64,000 bases of DNA from Perognathus longimembris pacificus (lineage: Eukaryota > Chordata > Mammalia > Rodentia > Heteromyidae), in NCBI RefSeq assembly GCF_023159225.1, contig NC_063162.1, positions 100,239,594-100,303,593 on the forward strand, written 5' to 3'. Position 1 is the stretch's first letter; each line of letters starts with the position of its first letter. Positions 11,437 through 23,167 of the stretch are shown one piece after another. Both the position numbers and the translations under genes were made by a program. Under the pieces are notes generated by a model, which was not told the DNA's origin, did no database searches, and saw nothing but the letters and a program-made list of their open reading frames with translations.

Positions 11437-12249
11437 GAAAGGGTACCCTAAGCCCTAAGTACAGCAGCCAAGCCATTAGCCTTTGGAGAGCTGGTTAAGG
11501 GATTCATAGGAGCTATAAAGAAGCCCAAGAGCATTAATATCAATTAATTGTATTCCACAATTTTATCCTTTCCTTGGAAGATTATAGATATATATTCAGC
11601 AGCAGACAGGGCCATGTCACTGATAAAAATTTGTTGCCAATGATATCCATCTGTCAGCTTATTTGCATCAAGCAAAAGAGCTGAAACTACAACTTCTGTT
11701 TGTGATGAATGGAGATTTGGAAGCCATTTGCTTCATCCTGACTTTTGCTTACTTAGGCATCATGAAGATACAAAAGACACTGCCAGAAATTTGCTTAGAC
11801 AACATTGAACATGGGAGCAGGATTGAGAAAGAAAGAAGAAATCAGGATGAAATATTACCACTTCCACTTCACTCTGAAAGCATTATTTAAAATTGTGAAA
11901 TGGTTGTTGCTGCATACGAGGAGCAGAAACCTTTCCTGATTTGAAGGCACTGGCAGGAGGCTTCCTGTATCAAGGAAGAAAAATGCATAATTCAAAACTA
12001 AAGTCACCTGGACCTGATAACTTGAAATAAATGAAGCAAAACTTCATTCTTTGGTTCAGAGCCAGCGAACCACTTCTGTCCCTCCAAACATGGCGAGTCT
12101 TCCTCATTTCTTATTGCCTATTAGAGGCTCCTCAATCTAATGAAGGAAGAGGAGAGGTAGATGAGCGTGGACACAGGGAATCATCAGTCTATCTCTGCTT
12201 GATCACTGTTTGTGGATTTGCCTCTGTGATCTGATCTTAGGAAAAGTTT
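11437..12249. other. Unassigned intergenic sequence
   Basis: No gene or identifiable repeat. The open frames at 11,663-11,890 and 12,031-12,234 have no recognisable domain. Confidence 0.4.
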
Positions 12250-12487
12250 TATTTTCTTTTTTGGGGGGAAAGGGGGCATTACTGGGGGTTGAACTCATAC
12301 CTGGTGTCTGTTCCTTAGCTTTAACTCAAGTCTGACTCTCTACCACTTGAGCCACTGCTCTACTTCTAGCTTTGGGGTGGCTAATTGTAGGCAACTGACT
12401 TTTTGCATAGGCTAACTTCAAACCATGATCCTCAGATCTCAGCCTCTGGAGGAGCTAGAATCACAGGCATGAGCCTTCAGCACCTGT
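12250..12487 (-). mobile_element. B1-Geo dimeric SINE (old)
   Basis: Minus-strand remnants of Geo ('cactcgagccactgctctac'-like) followed by the B1 end 'ctcagatctcagcctctgga'. Confidence 0.65.
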
Positions 12488-13368
12488 GTTAGCACTCTTA
12501 TTTCTCTCCCTTGTTCTTGCTCTCTCCCCCTTTGGCTCTATAAGTGGACAGATTTAACTTTGCACTCCCGTGTCTACATGATTATAAAGAATTCCAAAAT
12601 GTCTGTTCTCTTCTGACATTCTTTCTCCCTTGCTGCCTCTACACTGTGATCTCTACCCAAACCCCCTTCCAACAAGCCCCAAGTTTAATCCAGGCAGCTA
12701 GTGCATGGTAATGACTAATCCACTCATCCATCCCTCTGTCTTTTGAACAAACATTTATTTGCAGCTGGCTATAGATAAGATATTTGAAAGGGAGAAAAGG
12801 AATTCTTCTTTGCCCATTCATCAGCCCATATTTCTAAGAGGTTCAGAAAATCTGCCACAAAGTGACTAAACAGAAACTGTTATCTGTGTACATTTAGAAA
12901 GAGAAGGTATTACACAAAAATTACAAATCTATTCAAACAATGCTCAGTGATTTCTGGCTTAAGGCTACCCTCCTCCTGCCGCAGCTAAGTAAAATGAACC
13001 AGCCAAGCAAATAGAATCTGGTGCCCATGGCAACATGCACTACTGCTTTGAACTTGTCAATCCACCACAAGGAAATCACATTAATGGGATGTTTTTCTGC
13101 TACAAATAGCTTTTGTTTTCACATTTTAATTGCAAGGCTAGATTTATCTTGATTTCTAAATTCTTCAAAAACTTAGGCAAAAATTGGGGGGGGGGGAAGA
13201 GCATTTAATATTGCTTTGAAAATGTCCTTGAAATTCCAAGCGGTCTTCTAGTTGAACAAAGAAGGGTGGGGGGAGGAAAGGAAAAAAAAATTCTACTATG
13301 TGACTATGAAAAGCCAAAGGTTTGAGCAAATATTCTTTTAGTATGTTGTGCCCATGTGCACATGCGCA

Positions 13369-13370
<2 letters not shown>
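12488..13370. other. Unassigned intergenic sequence
   Basis: Nothing identifiable beyond short homopolymer runs (G10 near 13,187; A9 near 13,282). Confidence 0.4.

Positions 13371-13403
<33 letters not shown>
13371..13403 (+). repeat. (GT)16 microsatellite
   Basis: Lies at the tail end of the minus-strand B1-Geo SINE that follows. Confidence 0.95.
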
Positions 13404-13404
<1 letters not shown>

Positions 13405-13614
13405 TGCTGGTACTAGGACTTGAATTCAAAGCCTGGACACTGTCCCTTAGTGGTAGATCTAGCACTCTATCACTTGAGCCATAGGCTCTACTTCCAGCTG
13501 TTTGATAAATAATTGGAGATAAGAGTTTCATAAGACTTTTCTGCCCAGGCTAGCTTCAAACTGCCATCCTTAGATCTTAGCTAGAATTACAGGCATGAGA
13601 CACTGGCACCCAGC
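13404..13614 (-). mobile_element. B1-Geo dimeric SINE
   Basis: Geo complement ('actaggacttgaattcaaag') followed by the B1 complement ending 'cactggcacccagc'. Confidence 0.75.
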
Positions 13615-13942
13615 TTTTTTATTTCTTTCTTTTTTTTTTTTCAGACAAAATATTTCTATGTATGGTGCTGGGAATATGGCCTAGTGGTAGAGTGCTTGCC
13701 TCGTATACATGAAGACCTAGGTTCAATTCCTCAACACCACATATATAGAAAAGGCCAGAAGTGGTGCTGTGGATCAGGTGGTAGAGTGCTCGCCTTGAGC
13801 AAAAAGAAGCCAGGGACAGTGCTAAGGCCCTTAGTTCAAGCCCCAGGACTGGCAAAAAAAAAAAAATTCTACATAGCCTGGGCTGGCAGCAAAGTCATAA
13901 TCTTTTTACCACAGTCTCCTGAGTACTAGGATTACAGCGCTT
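13615..13942 (-). mobile_element. B1 SINE split by an IDL-Geo insertion
   Basis: A canonical B1 read on the minus strand. The part at 13,615-13,664 ('gacaaaatatttctatgta') continues at 13,867 ('ttctacatagcctgggctgg') after the inserted SINE. The 'ttctatgta' overlap at the junction is the likely target duplication. Confidence 0.65.
13665..13866 (+). mobile_element. IDL-Geo SINE (nested in B1)
   Basis: A plus-strand full dimer with A13 tail inside an older B1, so it is the younger of the two. Confidence 0.9.
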
Positions 13943-14420
13943 CTTAATTTTTCTAGAAAATATTTTGTTATTTGTAAAAACAAAAATAATGCCATCTGCC
14001 TCCCAGGAGTGGTGGGAGGTTTGATGTTTGCATATAAGGGCAGCTGATAAGCATTATCAGTACTGCTGGTTAATGTGGAAATGGAGAGCCTCACTTCACC
14101 TTAGTAGCCCCAAGCTGCTTCATTCAGTCATTATTAACCCAAAAAAGAAAATCTTCATTTTAGTGATCCTTAATTGCCTAAGTATAAGCTATGGCTGGAA
14201 AGGTTTATAGTACATTTTATGAACAAATGAATATATTCATAAAAATTACTGAATTAGAACTCATTTTCACCACTGAAAAAGCTGAAGAAATAAGACCACT
14301 GGTATCCAACAAGATAGAAAAGCTTGGAAAAGGAAAAGGAAAAAATTAACATTTCTCTAAGTTGCAAATGTTAGTGCTCTTCTTTCTGACTGTTCAAATG
14401 ATTAAAAATAATGGAGGCAA

Positions 14421-14636
14421 GGAGACTGGAAATGTGGCTTAGGGGTAGAGTGCTTGCCTAGCATTCATGAAGCCCTGTGATAGATTCCTTAGTACCACAT
14501 AAACAGAAAAGGCCAGAAATGGTGCTGTGGCTCAAATGATAGAATGCTAGCCTTGAGCACAAAAGAAGCTTAAGGATAGTGCCCAGGTGCTGAGTTCAAG
14601 CCCCAGGACTGACAAAAGTATTAATTAATTAATTAA
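14421..14636 (+). mobile_element. IDL-Geo SINE (older subfamily)
   Basis: Diverged copy ('gactggaaatgtggcttagg'). The tail has become (TTAA)n. No clear target duplication seen. Confidence 0.82.
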
Positions 14637-17070
14637 AAGGGGGAGGGTTTCATGGAGAACCACCCTCATAGAAGAGCCAACACAACTCACAGCTGTGTTT
14701 CTTCCTAAATATTATGATCCTAATTCTTGAGAAGAATGGAAGGATACATTTGTATAAAATATGAAAATCCATTTCTCAAGTCCTGGATTTACTTACTTTG
14801 CCCACTAGTAAGTGTGTAGAAATATATATGGAAAATATATATATGGAAAAATGAGCCAGGATTCTGGGCATCCTTGTCTCTCTGGTCTCTGTAAGGATTG
14901 CCTAAAGGATTTCACCACATGGCTGAGGCAGAAGAGAGTTCATTGGGAGAGCCAAGCCACCACTCTGCACCAGATGTAAGTGCTCAGAGATAGAAGTAAG
15001 GGCAAAGGTAAATTATATTAGGGAAAGGAGAGGAGAAGATATGACCACAATGGATGTGGAAGTGGCCTCAAAGCCTGGGGTCCTTTTGCTGACTCAGGTG
15101 ACTGACAGTCATGTGATTGGCAATTACAAGCAATTACTGGTTTTCCAGCAGATGATTTCTGGTAGGGCTACATGCTGTCCTTCAAAAAACAGGGTGTGGG
15201 GGACAGAGAAGGGGGATGTTCTCCCAGCAGACCTAACCGTCTTAAGAAGGAAGATCTACTGCCTCAGGAGACTGTAGATTTGTTTTCTTGCTTGCTCTCT
15301 GAAGCAATTTTATCAAGATCTAACTAATACATGAAGAATAGTAGCTGCTGAATGTATGCAATTTGATGAAATTAAGTGAACACACTTGATACAGTCATCA
15401 CTGGCACCAGCCATCAACTCCCAGGGGAATTCCTTGGGACACTGTAGGCTGAGGAAATCAGACTAACCTCAGCCAGTTTCTAACAATCAGTGCCACTTAA
15501 GTAGATTCTTCCAACAGAACCAATTTGTTGAACCAAATGGACCCCTAAGGTTATAGGGGACAGCTAGCTCTTCAGGCTGGCTCTTCCAGGTTCTTGAAGG
15601 AAAGGCTGGGCAGGTCCTACCTATTTTCAGTTCAGTTTCAAGTCATTAAAAAAAGCCTCAGCATTTTAGGCAATCAATATTTGACAAAACTGAATGCTAA
15701 ACTTCAGTTTTTATAGCTTTTTTCCCACAGGCCAGAAACCTGAAACAGGAAAGAACAGGACAAGGACCACCTATTTCTCTTCTTTCTTCTACTTGCTAGG
15801 ACATTCAAGGACACTTAGGATTGGGGAAAGAATGTTCTTTACAGAAGGGGCACAAAAGCCCTTCAGACCATACCTCCTGAGTAGAGTTGTCATATTTCCC
15901 AAGGAGGGTTCTCATGGAAAATTCTGGTAGGACTTCAGAGAGTGCTCCCCAGAGGAAACACATACACTTGGAAAAATGTCTTCCCACAATGCTCTTCTCT
16001 GAATGCTGAGGCGCTCTTCCTAGGTGCTTCTCAACCTCATGGTCAGTCTTTTTAGTCTCACCAGTCTACTTGCTCTTATCATCTCAGCATGAAGACATTC
16101 TCCTCTATTCTGGAGACACTCTCAAAGCAGTTCATCCATCCTTCCATCTAGCCATATTGCAATTCATCCTACTCTAGTAACCTGGAAGAGAGAGCCATTG
16201 CTGGCATGGCCATTAGTCCAAGCCCCCACCCCCATCTGGGAGCAACACTAGCCACAGATTTTCACTGAAAACTCACAACATGCCTCAGAATTCCACCCCA
16301 GTGCTTCTCACCCTCTAGGAGGCACACCTGAGGCAAGTGGGTTTCCTGAACCTTCACCTCCCACCCCTACCCCCATGCTATGAGGCTGGGTGGTGGGAGG
16401 CAGGACTGGGGTCAGAAACAGAGAGAGTTCCGTAGGTGAACTGAGAAATCATGAGCCCAGTGATACAGAAGCAGCCTTGGAAACCAGACTTCACCTTACC
16501 TTTGCAAGACTCACCCTTTGCTTTGGGAAAGGGAAGTACTTGACTCTGTATTGCTCCAGGCCTTTGAGATCTCTGGTTCCACTGGAAGAACTGCATTTAG
16601 CATTCTATTGCAAAAAAATGATTTTTTTTCTGTTACTGGGGGCTTTTGATAATATGTCCAATGATTCAGAAACATTGATATATATGCATATATATGATAT
16701 ATATCTCTTATATAACATATAGATATTATATAAACAATATATATGTATACATAAATATGGGAGTTATTTACAGCACAGCAAGAGAAACTTCAGAAGGCTG
16801 CTCAAAGGTATGAACAAATCTGTGTAAGTAGCTTAGTGCCTTCGAGGAAACCAAAGCCTAACCCTTTGTCTCAAGATTTTGCCTCAATGCATTGTCACTG
16901 ACTACATCCAGAGATATAGAAGACTAAAAGTCTCCTTGATTAAAAAAAATAATTTACCTATAAAGGAAAACAGCCAATGATGCAGGTCTCAAAATCCAGT
17001 TAGGTAATCAATGGCCTTAACTGAGACTGATTGTGTTTCTCAAAGTAGAAGTCCAAAGATCCTTAACTTT
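14637..17070. other. Unassigned intergenic sequence
   Basis: A long stretch without a recognised gene or SINE. It includes an AT tract at 16,675-16,757 ((TA)n with interruptions). Open frames such as 16,390-16,722 have no domain and no splice context. Confidence 0.4.
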
Positions 17071-17082
17071 AAAGAACTGGGA

Positions 17083-17284
17083 GGCTGGGAATATGGCCTA
17101 GTAGTAGAGTGCTTGCCTCATATACACAAAGCCCTGGGTTCGATTCCTCAGCACCACATATATAGAAAAGGCCAGAAGTGGCGCTGTGGCTCAAATGGCA
17201 GAGTGCTAGCCTTGAACAAAAGATGCCAGGGACAGTGCTCAGGCCCTGAGTCCAAGCCCCAGGACTGGCAAAAAAAAAAAAAAA
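17083..17284 (+). mobile_element. IDL-Geo SINE
   Basis: Perfect 12-bp duplication AAAGAACTGGGA (17,071-17,082 and 17,285-17,296). Confidence 0.92.
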
Positions 17285-17952
17285 AAAGAACTGGGAAACT
17301 CAGAGCTTCATTTTTCTCACATCTATCAGCCTCACTGTGAAAAAGAATAACTGATTTACTAAAACAGTATTGCTTCATAATCTCTCACACAATCCAGCCC
17401 ATAGATAAGACAGCATGAGTTTATATCTATAAGCTCCAGTAAATATAGCCATCAGATTTGAAATAAACTGGGACATCTGAAAGCCATAATCCATAATCTA
17501 GGAACTGATAGAGAAGATGAGTTTTCCAAGTAATGTTATGCATTAAACATGATGAAGTTCCAGAAGAGACTAACTTTTCATCAAGATGAAAGGGACATAG
17601 TAGGAGATTCTGTAGTTAGTTGCTTCCATCCTTCCTCCTGACAGGAAAATGAAAAGTTCATAACCTACTTTCAGGATACTGGCCAATCCTGATTCCTTTC
17701 TTCGTAGTGCTATGGAGATCCTAGCTAGAGTTAGGAATGTCCTAGGTAGTTTTTCAATTGGAAAAAAATTGGTCTTTCATAAGAATTTTTCTATACCGGG
17801 AAACCACATACACCACATACATACAAGAAAGAGCTTTGCATCTTCAGTAGCAGAAATATCATTGATGGGTGGTGGGGGAAGGCCTTCCTATTCTCCTCTG
17901 TGGAAGATTGCTTGTGGAAAACTTAGGGAAATCTTACAAGAAATAGTCCTTT

Positions 17953-18167
17953 CGGGGCTGGGGATATGGCCTAGTGGCAAGAGTGCTTGCCTCGTATACA
18001 TGAGGTCCTGGGTTCAATTCCCCAGCACCACATATACAGAAAACGGCCAGAAGAGGCACTGTGGCTCAAGTGGCAGAGTGCTAGCCTTGAGCAAAAAGAA
18101 GCCAGGGACAATGCTCAGGCCCTGAGTCCAAGCCCCAGGACTGGCCAAAAAGAAAAAGAAAAAAAAA
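17953..18167 (+). mobile_element. IDL-Geo SINE (young)
   Basis: Close to the family consensus, with perfect 14-bp duplication AGAAATAGTCCTTT (17,939-17,952 and 18,168-18,181). Confidence 0.93.
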
Positions 18168-18299
18168 AGAAATAGTCCTTTGTAGTGATGGCTATTGCTA
18201 CATACTCTAAATTGATTGGAACACAAAACTAAAATGTTGTAAAACTGTCAACATTGAAATATTATGGAACATGCCTGCTTGGAATGTATTTTTAGCAGA

Positions 18300-18430
18300 T
18301 TATCTTCTCAGATAGCTAACTGCCACCTGGCTGACAAAGCGTTATAACCTCTGTCACAGAACTGTTGTGAGAAGGAGACAGGTGATGTACATGTGCCTGG
18401 CACTCTGCCTAATGAATAAAAGATGCTCCA
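18300..18430 (+). mobile_element. MIR fragment
   Basis: Contains 'aactgttgtgagaaggagac' and 'gcctggcactctgcctaatg', diverged forms of the MIR core and 3' region, ending near 'aataaaagatgctcc'. Confidence 0.55.
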
Positions 18431-19583
18431 TGAGAAGATGACCCCCTCTATGAATCTGAATTTCTATGAGGAAATGACACACTGTAAAAGTATATTTTGG
18501 TATATATTAGGAATAGCCAAAGAAAGGAGACCACAAGCAGCATCAAATGTGAATCCAAGAGCAGTGCAGGGACTGTGAATGAGGCAACTGAGGAACTAGT
18601 GGAAAATCTCCCCCTCCTCTTCCATTGAGTTTGTACTAATACTAGTTCACCCTCTGGTTTATTTCCTTGGTTCTGATTTGATCTCTCTCTTATTATTACG
18701 GCCTAATAAAAAGGGCAAAAGCTTGCACAAAGTAATAACAGAAGCAGAGCACCAAAACAAGGGAAGAAAGCAAAAATAGTAAAAATAAAAATCAGTAGAA
18801 GCTTATTCAGCCCCCTGGCTCCCCATGGCCACCACCACAGCTCCGTATCCAGGCTGTAAGAAGCTTTAAAGCAAAGCAAGGTTTCCATCTAGTGGGGAAG
18901 CAGAGGTGTCCAACATTCCTCTTTACAAATGTGAACCCTCCCCCACCCTCCATATTGAAGTTGGCAGCTGTTCTAAAGCTATATGCCAACTAAATCATGC
19001 TTGACAATCATATTTGTTTCTGGCTACTTAATTCATTCATCTAGTCCAGTAATAGATATTAACAACATTATATTCCCTACAGCAATGCAAACAATTACAG
19101 GCATTTGAAATGTTCCAGCTTCCGTTGTCACAAATGCTAATGCATCAGTGAAACTAAATGGAGAAAAAAATCTGTCCCTTTAGCACTCAGCTAAATAGAA
19201 TAAGGGTGATGTTATCTTCTCTTGTAGGAGTAATGGAAATCATGAAGATTCTATTTTGTAAAAAGAAACAAAAGATCTTTTCAGCCTGAAACAACATAGC
19301 TGTAACTCTTTCTGATTAAAATAAGTGCTACATTAAAACTCCAGGCTAACCAATATCAAGCAAGTGACCTTTGTAAGAAATTATAGCTTCACTAAACACT
19401 TCAGAGCACACTTTCTGTTGTGGTTTATTATTGAAAGCAGTTGAGAATACATGGAATACTGCACCTGACCACCCAGGCACAATCAAAAGGAAGACTCCAC
19501 ATGAAGTCTTTAACTTTCTGTGATTATTTAGAATATTTGAGGAAAAGGAAAAGACAGCCAAAATAAATTGACTTAAGTGCCAC
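18431..19583. other. Unassigned intergenic sequence
   Basis: No gene or confident repeat. Confidence 0.4.
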
Positions 19584-19592
19584 TAATATGAG

Positions 19593-19819
19593 TTATTGTT
19601 GCTTTTTTGTTTTGTTTTGTTTTGTTTTTGCCAGTCATAGGGCTACAACTCAGGGCCTGAGTGCTGTTCCTAAGTTCTTTTGCTCAAGGCTAGTACTCTA
19701 CCACTTTGAGCCACAACACCTGGAGATAAGTCAAAGACTTTCATGCCCGGGCTGGCTTTCAACCACAATTCTCAGATCTTAGCCTCCTGAGTAGGTAGTA
19801 TGAGCACCAGCGCCCAGCT
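19593..19819 (-). mobile_element. B1-Geo dimeric SINE
   Basis: Minus-strand copy with (TTTTG)n tail. Duplicated TAATATGAG flanks it (19,584-19,592 and 19,820-19,828). Confidence 0.82.
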
Positions 19820-19835
19820 TAATATGAGATTTTAT

Positions 19836-20053
19836 TTATTTATTCATTCATTCATTCATTTTTTCCAGTCCCCAGCCTTGAACTCAGAACCTGGGAACTG
19901 TCCCTGAGCTTCTTTTGCTCAAGGCTAGCATTCTGCCACTTGAGCCAAAGCACCACTTCTGACTTTTTCTATTTATGTGGTACTGAAGAATAGAACCCAG
20001 GGCTTCATGCATGCTAGGCAAGCACTCTTAACACTGAGCCACATTTCCAGCCC
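19836..20053 (-). mobile_element. IDL-Geo SINE (older subfamily)
   Basis: Minus-strand dimer with an (ATTT)n/(ATTC)n tail, directly beside the preceding B1-Geo. TGAGAT-type repeats occur at both ends. Confidence 0.85.
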
Positions 20054-20147
20054 ATTTGAGATCCTTTTAACCCAATCAGTATGCTTCCCTTTGAAAGGAA
20101 ATTGAATTGGTAGACAAATGATAATTACGTTTAATAATGTAGTAGAG

Positions 20148-20329
20148 GGCTAGCAATGTGGCTTAGTAGTAGAGTGCTTGCCTAACATGCATGAAACCCT
20201 GGGTTCTATTCTTCAGTACCACATAAATAGAAAAAGCCAAAAGTGGTACTGTGATAAGTGGTCAAATGCTAGCCTTGAGCAAAAGAAGCTCAGGGACAGT
20301 GTCCAGGCCCTGAGTTCAAGCCTCAGTAC
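20148..20329 (+). mobile_element. IDL-Geo SINE lacking an A tail
   Basis: Perfect 10-bp duplication TGTAGTAGAG (20,138-20,147 and 20,330-20,339). The element ends at 'gcctcagtac' with no poly-A left before the duplication. Confidence 0.88.
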
Positions 20330-20339
20330 TGTAGTAGAG

Positions 20340-20747
20340 TTCAGAAGAGGAAATTGTAAATCTGAGAATGGAATGAGTGAGGTGACCCTGTGCAGAATGG
20401 GAGGGAATTGGCTCTAGGTAGGAATATGAGAAGGTTGTTGATATGTCGTGGCTCATGGAAAAAGTAAGAAAATTGATGACTCTTAGAGGAAGATGGACAA
20501 ATTTGGAATAGTATCATATCACTTTCCTTAATGAAGCAAAGAAACCATCAATTCTGAATGAGTATGGGTACATTATGAATCTTTACACTTTGTTTCATAT
20601 AGGCAAAGATCATGACTCCCTCAATACTGGATTTTGATAGTCTGGATTTATAAGTTGCTTTCCCATTGACAAAGATAAAAGTTAATTAGTATTCTGACAA
20701 TTTAAGGAAAAGAGTGCTTTTTGGATTCTTCACTAAGATATATATTA
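20340..20747. other. Unassigned intergenic sequence
   Basis: No gene or repeat recognised. Confidence 0.4.
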
Positions 20748-21183
20748 TCTTTTGCCAGTATTGAGGCTTGAACTCATGGCCTGAAACAATGCTTTTCCAT
20801 TTAAGGCTGTTGCTCTACCACTTGAGCCATGCCTCCAATTCTGCTTTGTACTGAACCATTGAAGACAAGAGTCCCTCAGGGCTGGGAATATGGCCTAGTG
20901 GTAAAGTGCTCGCCTCATATACATGAAGCCCTGGGTTCCATTCCTCAGCACCACATGTATAGAAAAAGCCGGAAGTAGCGCTGTGGCTCAAGTGGTAGAG
21001 TGCTAGCCTTGAGCAAAAAGAAGCCAGAGACAGTGCTCAGGCCCTGAGTTCAAGCCCCAAGACTGGCAAAAAAAAAAATCCCTCAGATTAGCTTTCTTCC
21101 CAGGCTGGTTCTGAACTGGGATCCTTAGATCTCAGCCTCCTGAGTAGCTAAAATCATAGGTGTGAACCATTTGCACCTGGCTA
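20748..21183 (-). mobile_element. B1-Geo SINE split by an IDL-Geo insertion
   Basis: The minus-strand halves 20,748-20,879 (Geo and junction) and 21,087-21,183 (B1) read continuously once the inserted SINE and one copy of its 8-bp duplication are removed. Confidence 0.85.
20880..21078 (+). mobile_element. IDL-Geo SINE (nested)
   Basis: Inserted into an older B1-Geo with perfect duplication TCCCTCAG (20,872-20,879 and 21,079-21,086). Confidence 0.93.
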
Positions 21184-22614
21184 TATTGAATCTCGTAAAT
21201 CATCAGTGTTATAAATTTATGAACAACATCACACTTTAATCTGAAGCTTCTTGAAGTTCACACAAAGAGAAGCAAAGCAATAGCTACATGTGCATTGTAC
21301 CTTTAAGATGGCTTTCTTCAAGCTGCTCTTCAAGTCAGTTTTCTCCAGTGTACCTGATAGCTCTCTTGGGAAGTTAACAGGGCTCTGTTCTTGATAAGCT
21401 TTTACAGTAAAGTTTAACTTAAGTTTTTCTCTTTGCCAAAGTTTTTTCCTTAACTGGATATAAAGGGATATCTATTCCAGAGTTTCTAAATAGCACTACA
21501 CAGAATTCTTCTTTTTCATAATTGGTCCAGAGAGATGCTCCTTGACAAAGTTTCTTGATCATAGACTTTATAACTGCTTCAACTATAGCTAGAGCTTCTT
21601 AGAGACAGCCAAGTCAAATTAGTGTATCAAAGACTGAGAGGTCTTCAAAAAAATTAAGAAAACTTTTGAACCCCCATTGTTTTCTATATTAAACCTTAGA
21701 GTCCTTATTTTTCATTGATTATGAACATAACACATTGGGAAGGGATAATGCCAGCATTTCTTTGCAAAAAATAAAATACAGTATTCCACAATACAAATTA
21801 CTAGAAATATTTAATTTTTATATTCTTCCAATGCTTACAAAAACAAATTGGCAAGATATTTTAGTATCTTCTAGTATGCTTACCTATTCCATTCTTATGT
21901 GGACAACATGTACATTTCATTAGTGCAACCTTAGTTACTTTCATACAATTATGAGCCATACATTCAGTGCTATAATCTCCTGACTAATTTCATATATCTA
22001 CAGCTTGCCTACCTACAGTAGATATTGCCAACTTTTAACCTTTTCCAGCCTTAATATTCTCACAGTTACACTACTACATTGAGTTATATAGTACCCGATC
22101 CCTTCTCTTAGATGGTATCTCAGCTAGCCAATAATATGAAGTATATATGCCATTACTGGGTCAAAGCACTTGACGGTATGATAGTTTTACCTTCTATTAC
22201 TTCCTATCAAAGAAGGCTTACATAGAGATGACAATGATATAACTGATAATCCTGCATTAATATCTCATCATTTGGATGACAGCTGCCCTAGGAAGATGAG
22301 GCCTGCCACAGATTGTGAGTGAATAAGAAAGAAACGTTTGCAATCTTTGGGTTGAGACTACGGCATTGACTGAGCTGTGTTGACTATTATGATCCTCTAC
22401 CAACACAAAGAAGGGACTAGAACTGAATATATCCTAACCCTCTCTGAGCATCAAAGAAAAATATCTTCCTCCATATTTTATATCTCTGCTACATATAGTC
22501 CATATTACTAATCTATATGGCTGGGAATACAAATCAGAATTACTTAAATGATAAGAATGAATGCAGATATCCAAATTAATACCTATTAGCAAGCATGATT
22601 GTCGTTCATTTCTA
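21184..22614. other. Unassigned AT-rich intergenic sequence
   Basis: No gene or confident repeat before the LTR. Confidence 0.4.
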
Positions 22615-22620
22615 AGTAGT

Positions 22621-23094
22621 TGTTGTAGGAAGTAGAGCTGACTCCATCTTGACTAGGGAAACATGGTATGAAATGTTGGGGGGAGTAGAGCTGACTCCAT
22701 CTGATTAAGGAAACATAGTAGGAAATATTTGGGGGAATAGAGCTGACTCCATTTTGATTAAGGAAATGTGATAACAATTGTTAAAATTAAGTTAAATATT
22801 AGGTCAACCTGACCCCAAAATTCTGCTTCTGTTAATGGCTTGCTGAACTTGTTTGTTGCTTCCTCTACCTCCTGCGCCAACCCCCTACGTCTGTGCTATG
22901 CTTTTACCTGTATAAACCCAAGCTCAATGACTATTTGGGGTCACAGTTTCAGCTCCCAAGTCTGTGCTGCATCCCTGGCCAGTCAGTTCACTTTTTTCTT
23001 CCCTAATAAATCCACCTTTTTGCTTGAGACTGTCTCTGAGTGGTGGACTCTTGAAGGAACATGGATGGAATCTCCTCCCTCAAACCCCATAACA
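22621..23094 (+). mobile_element. Solo LTR (retroviral) with triplicated U3 repeat
   Basis: A 474-bp element beginning TGTTGTAGG and ending ATAACA, flanked by AGTAG (22,615-22,619 and 23,095-23,099; one extra T sits at the left edge). The U3 part has three tandem copies of a 52-53 bp unit starting at about 22,631, 22,683 and 22,736, each containing 'agagctgactccat'. Further on are a TATA box (TATAAA, 22,911-22,916) and a poly-A signal (AATAAA, 23,005-23,010), in the right order for a plus-strand LTR. There is no internal viral sequence. The short duplication suggests class I or class II; the exact family is not identified. Confidence 0.82.
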
Positions 23095-23167
23095 AGTAGG
23101 AAGTGCATACTGTACTGTAAGAATGATTTTACAAGAGAAACAAAACAATCAGACAAACAGACAAGTC

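Noticed and set aside
17987..18175. Many similar small proteins of the 'EALGSIPQHHIYRK' type recurring through the window.
   Set aside because: All are translations of IDL-Geo SINE copies, not a gene family.
22586..22777. Minus-strand frame with threefold internal repetition.
   Set aside because: It is the triplicated U3 unit of the LTR read in frame.
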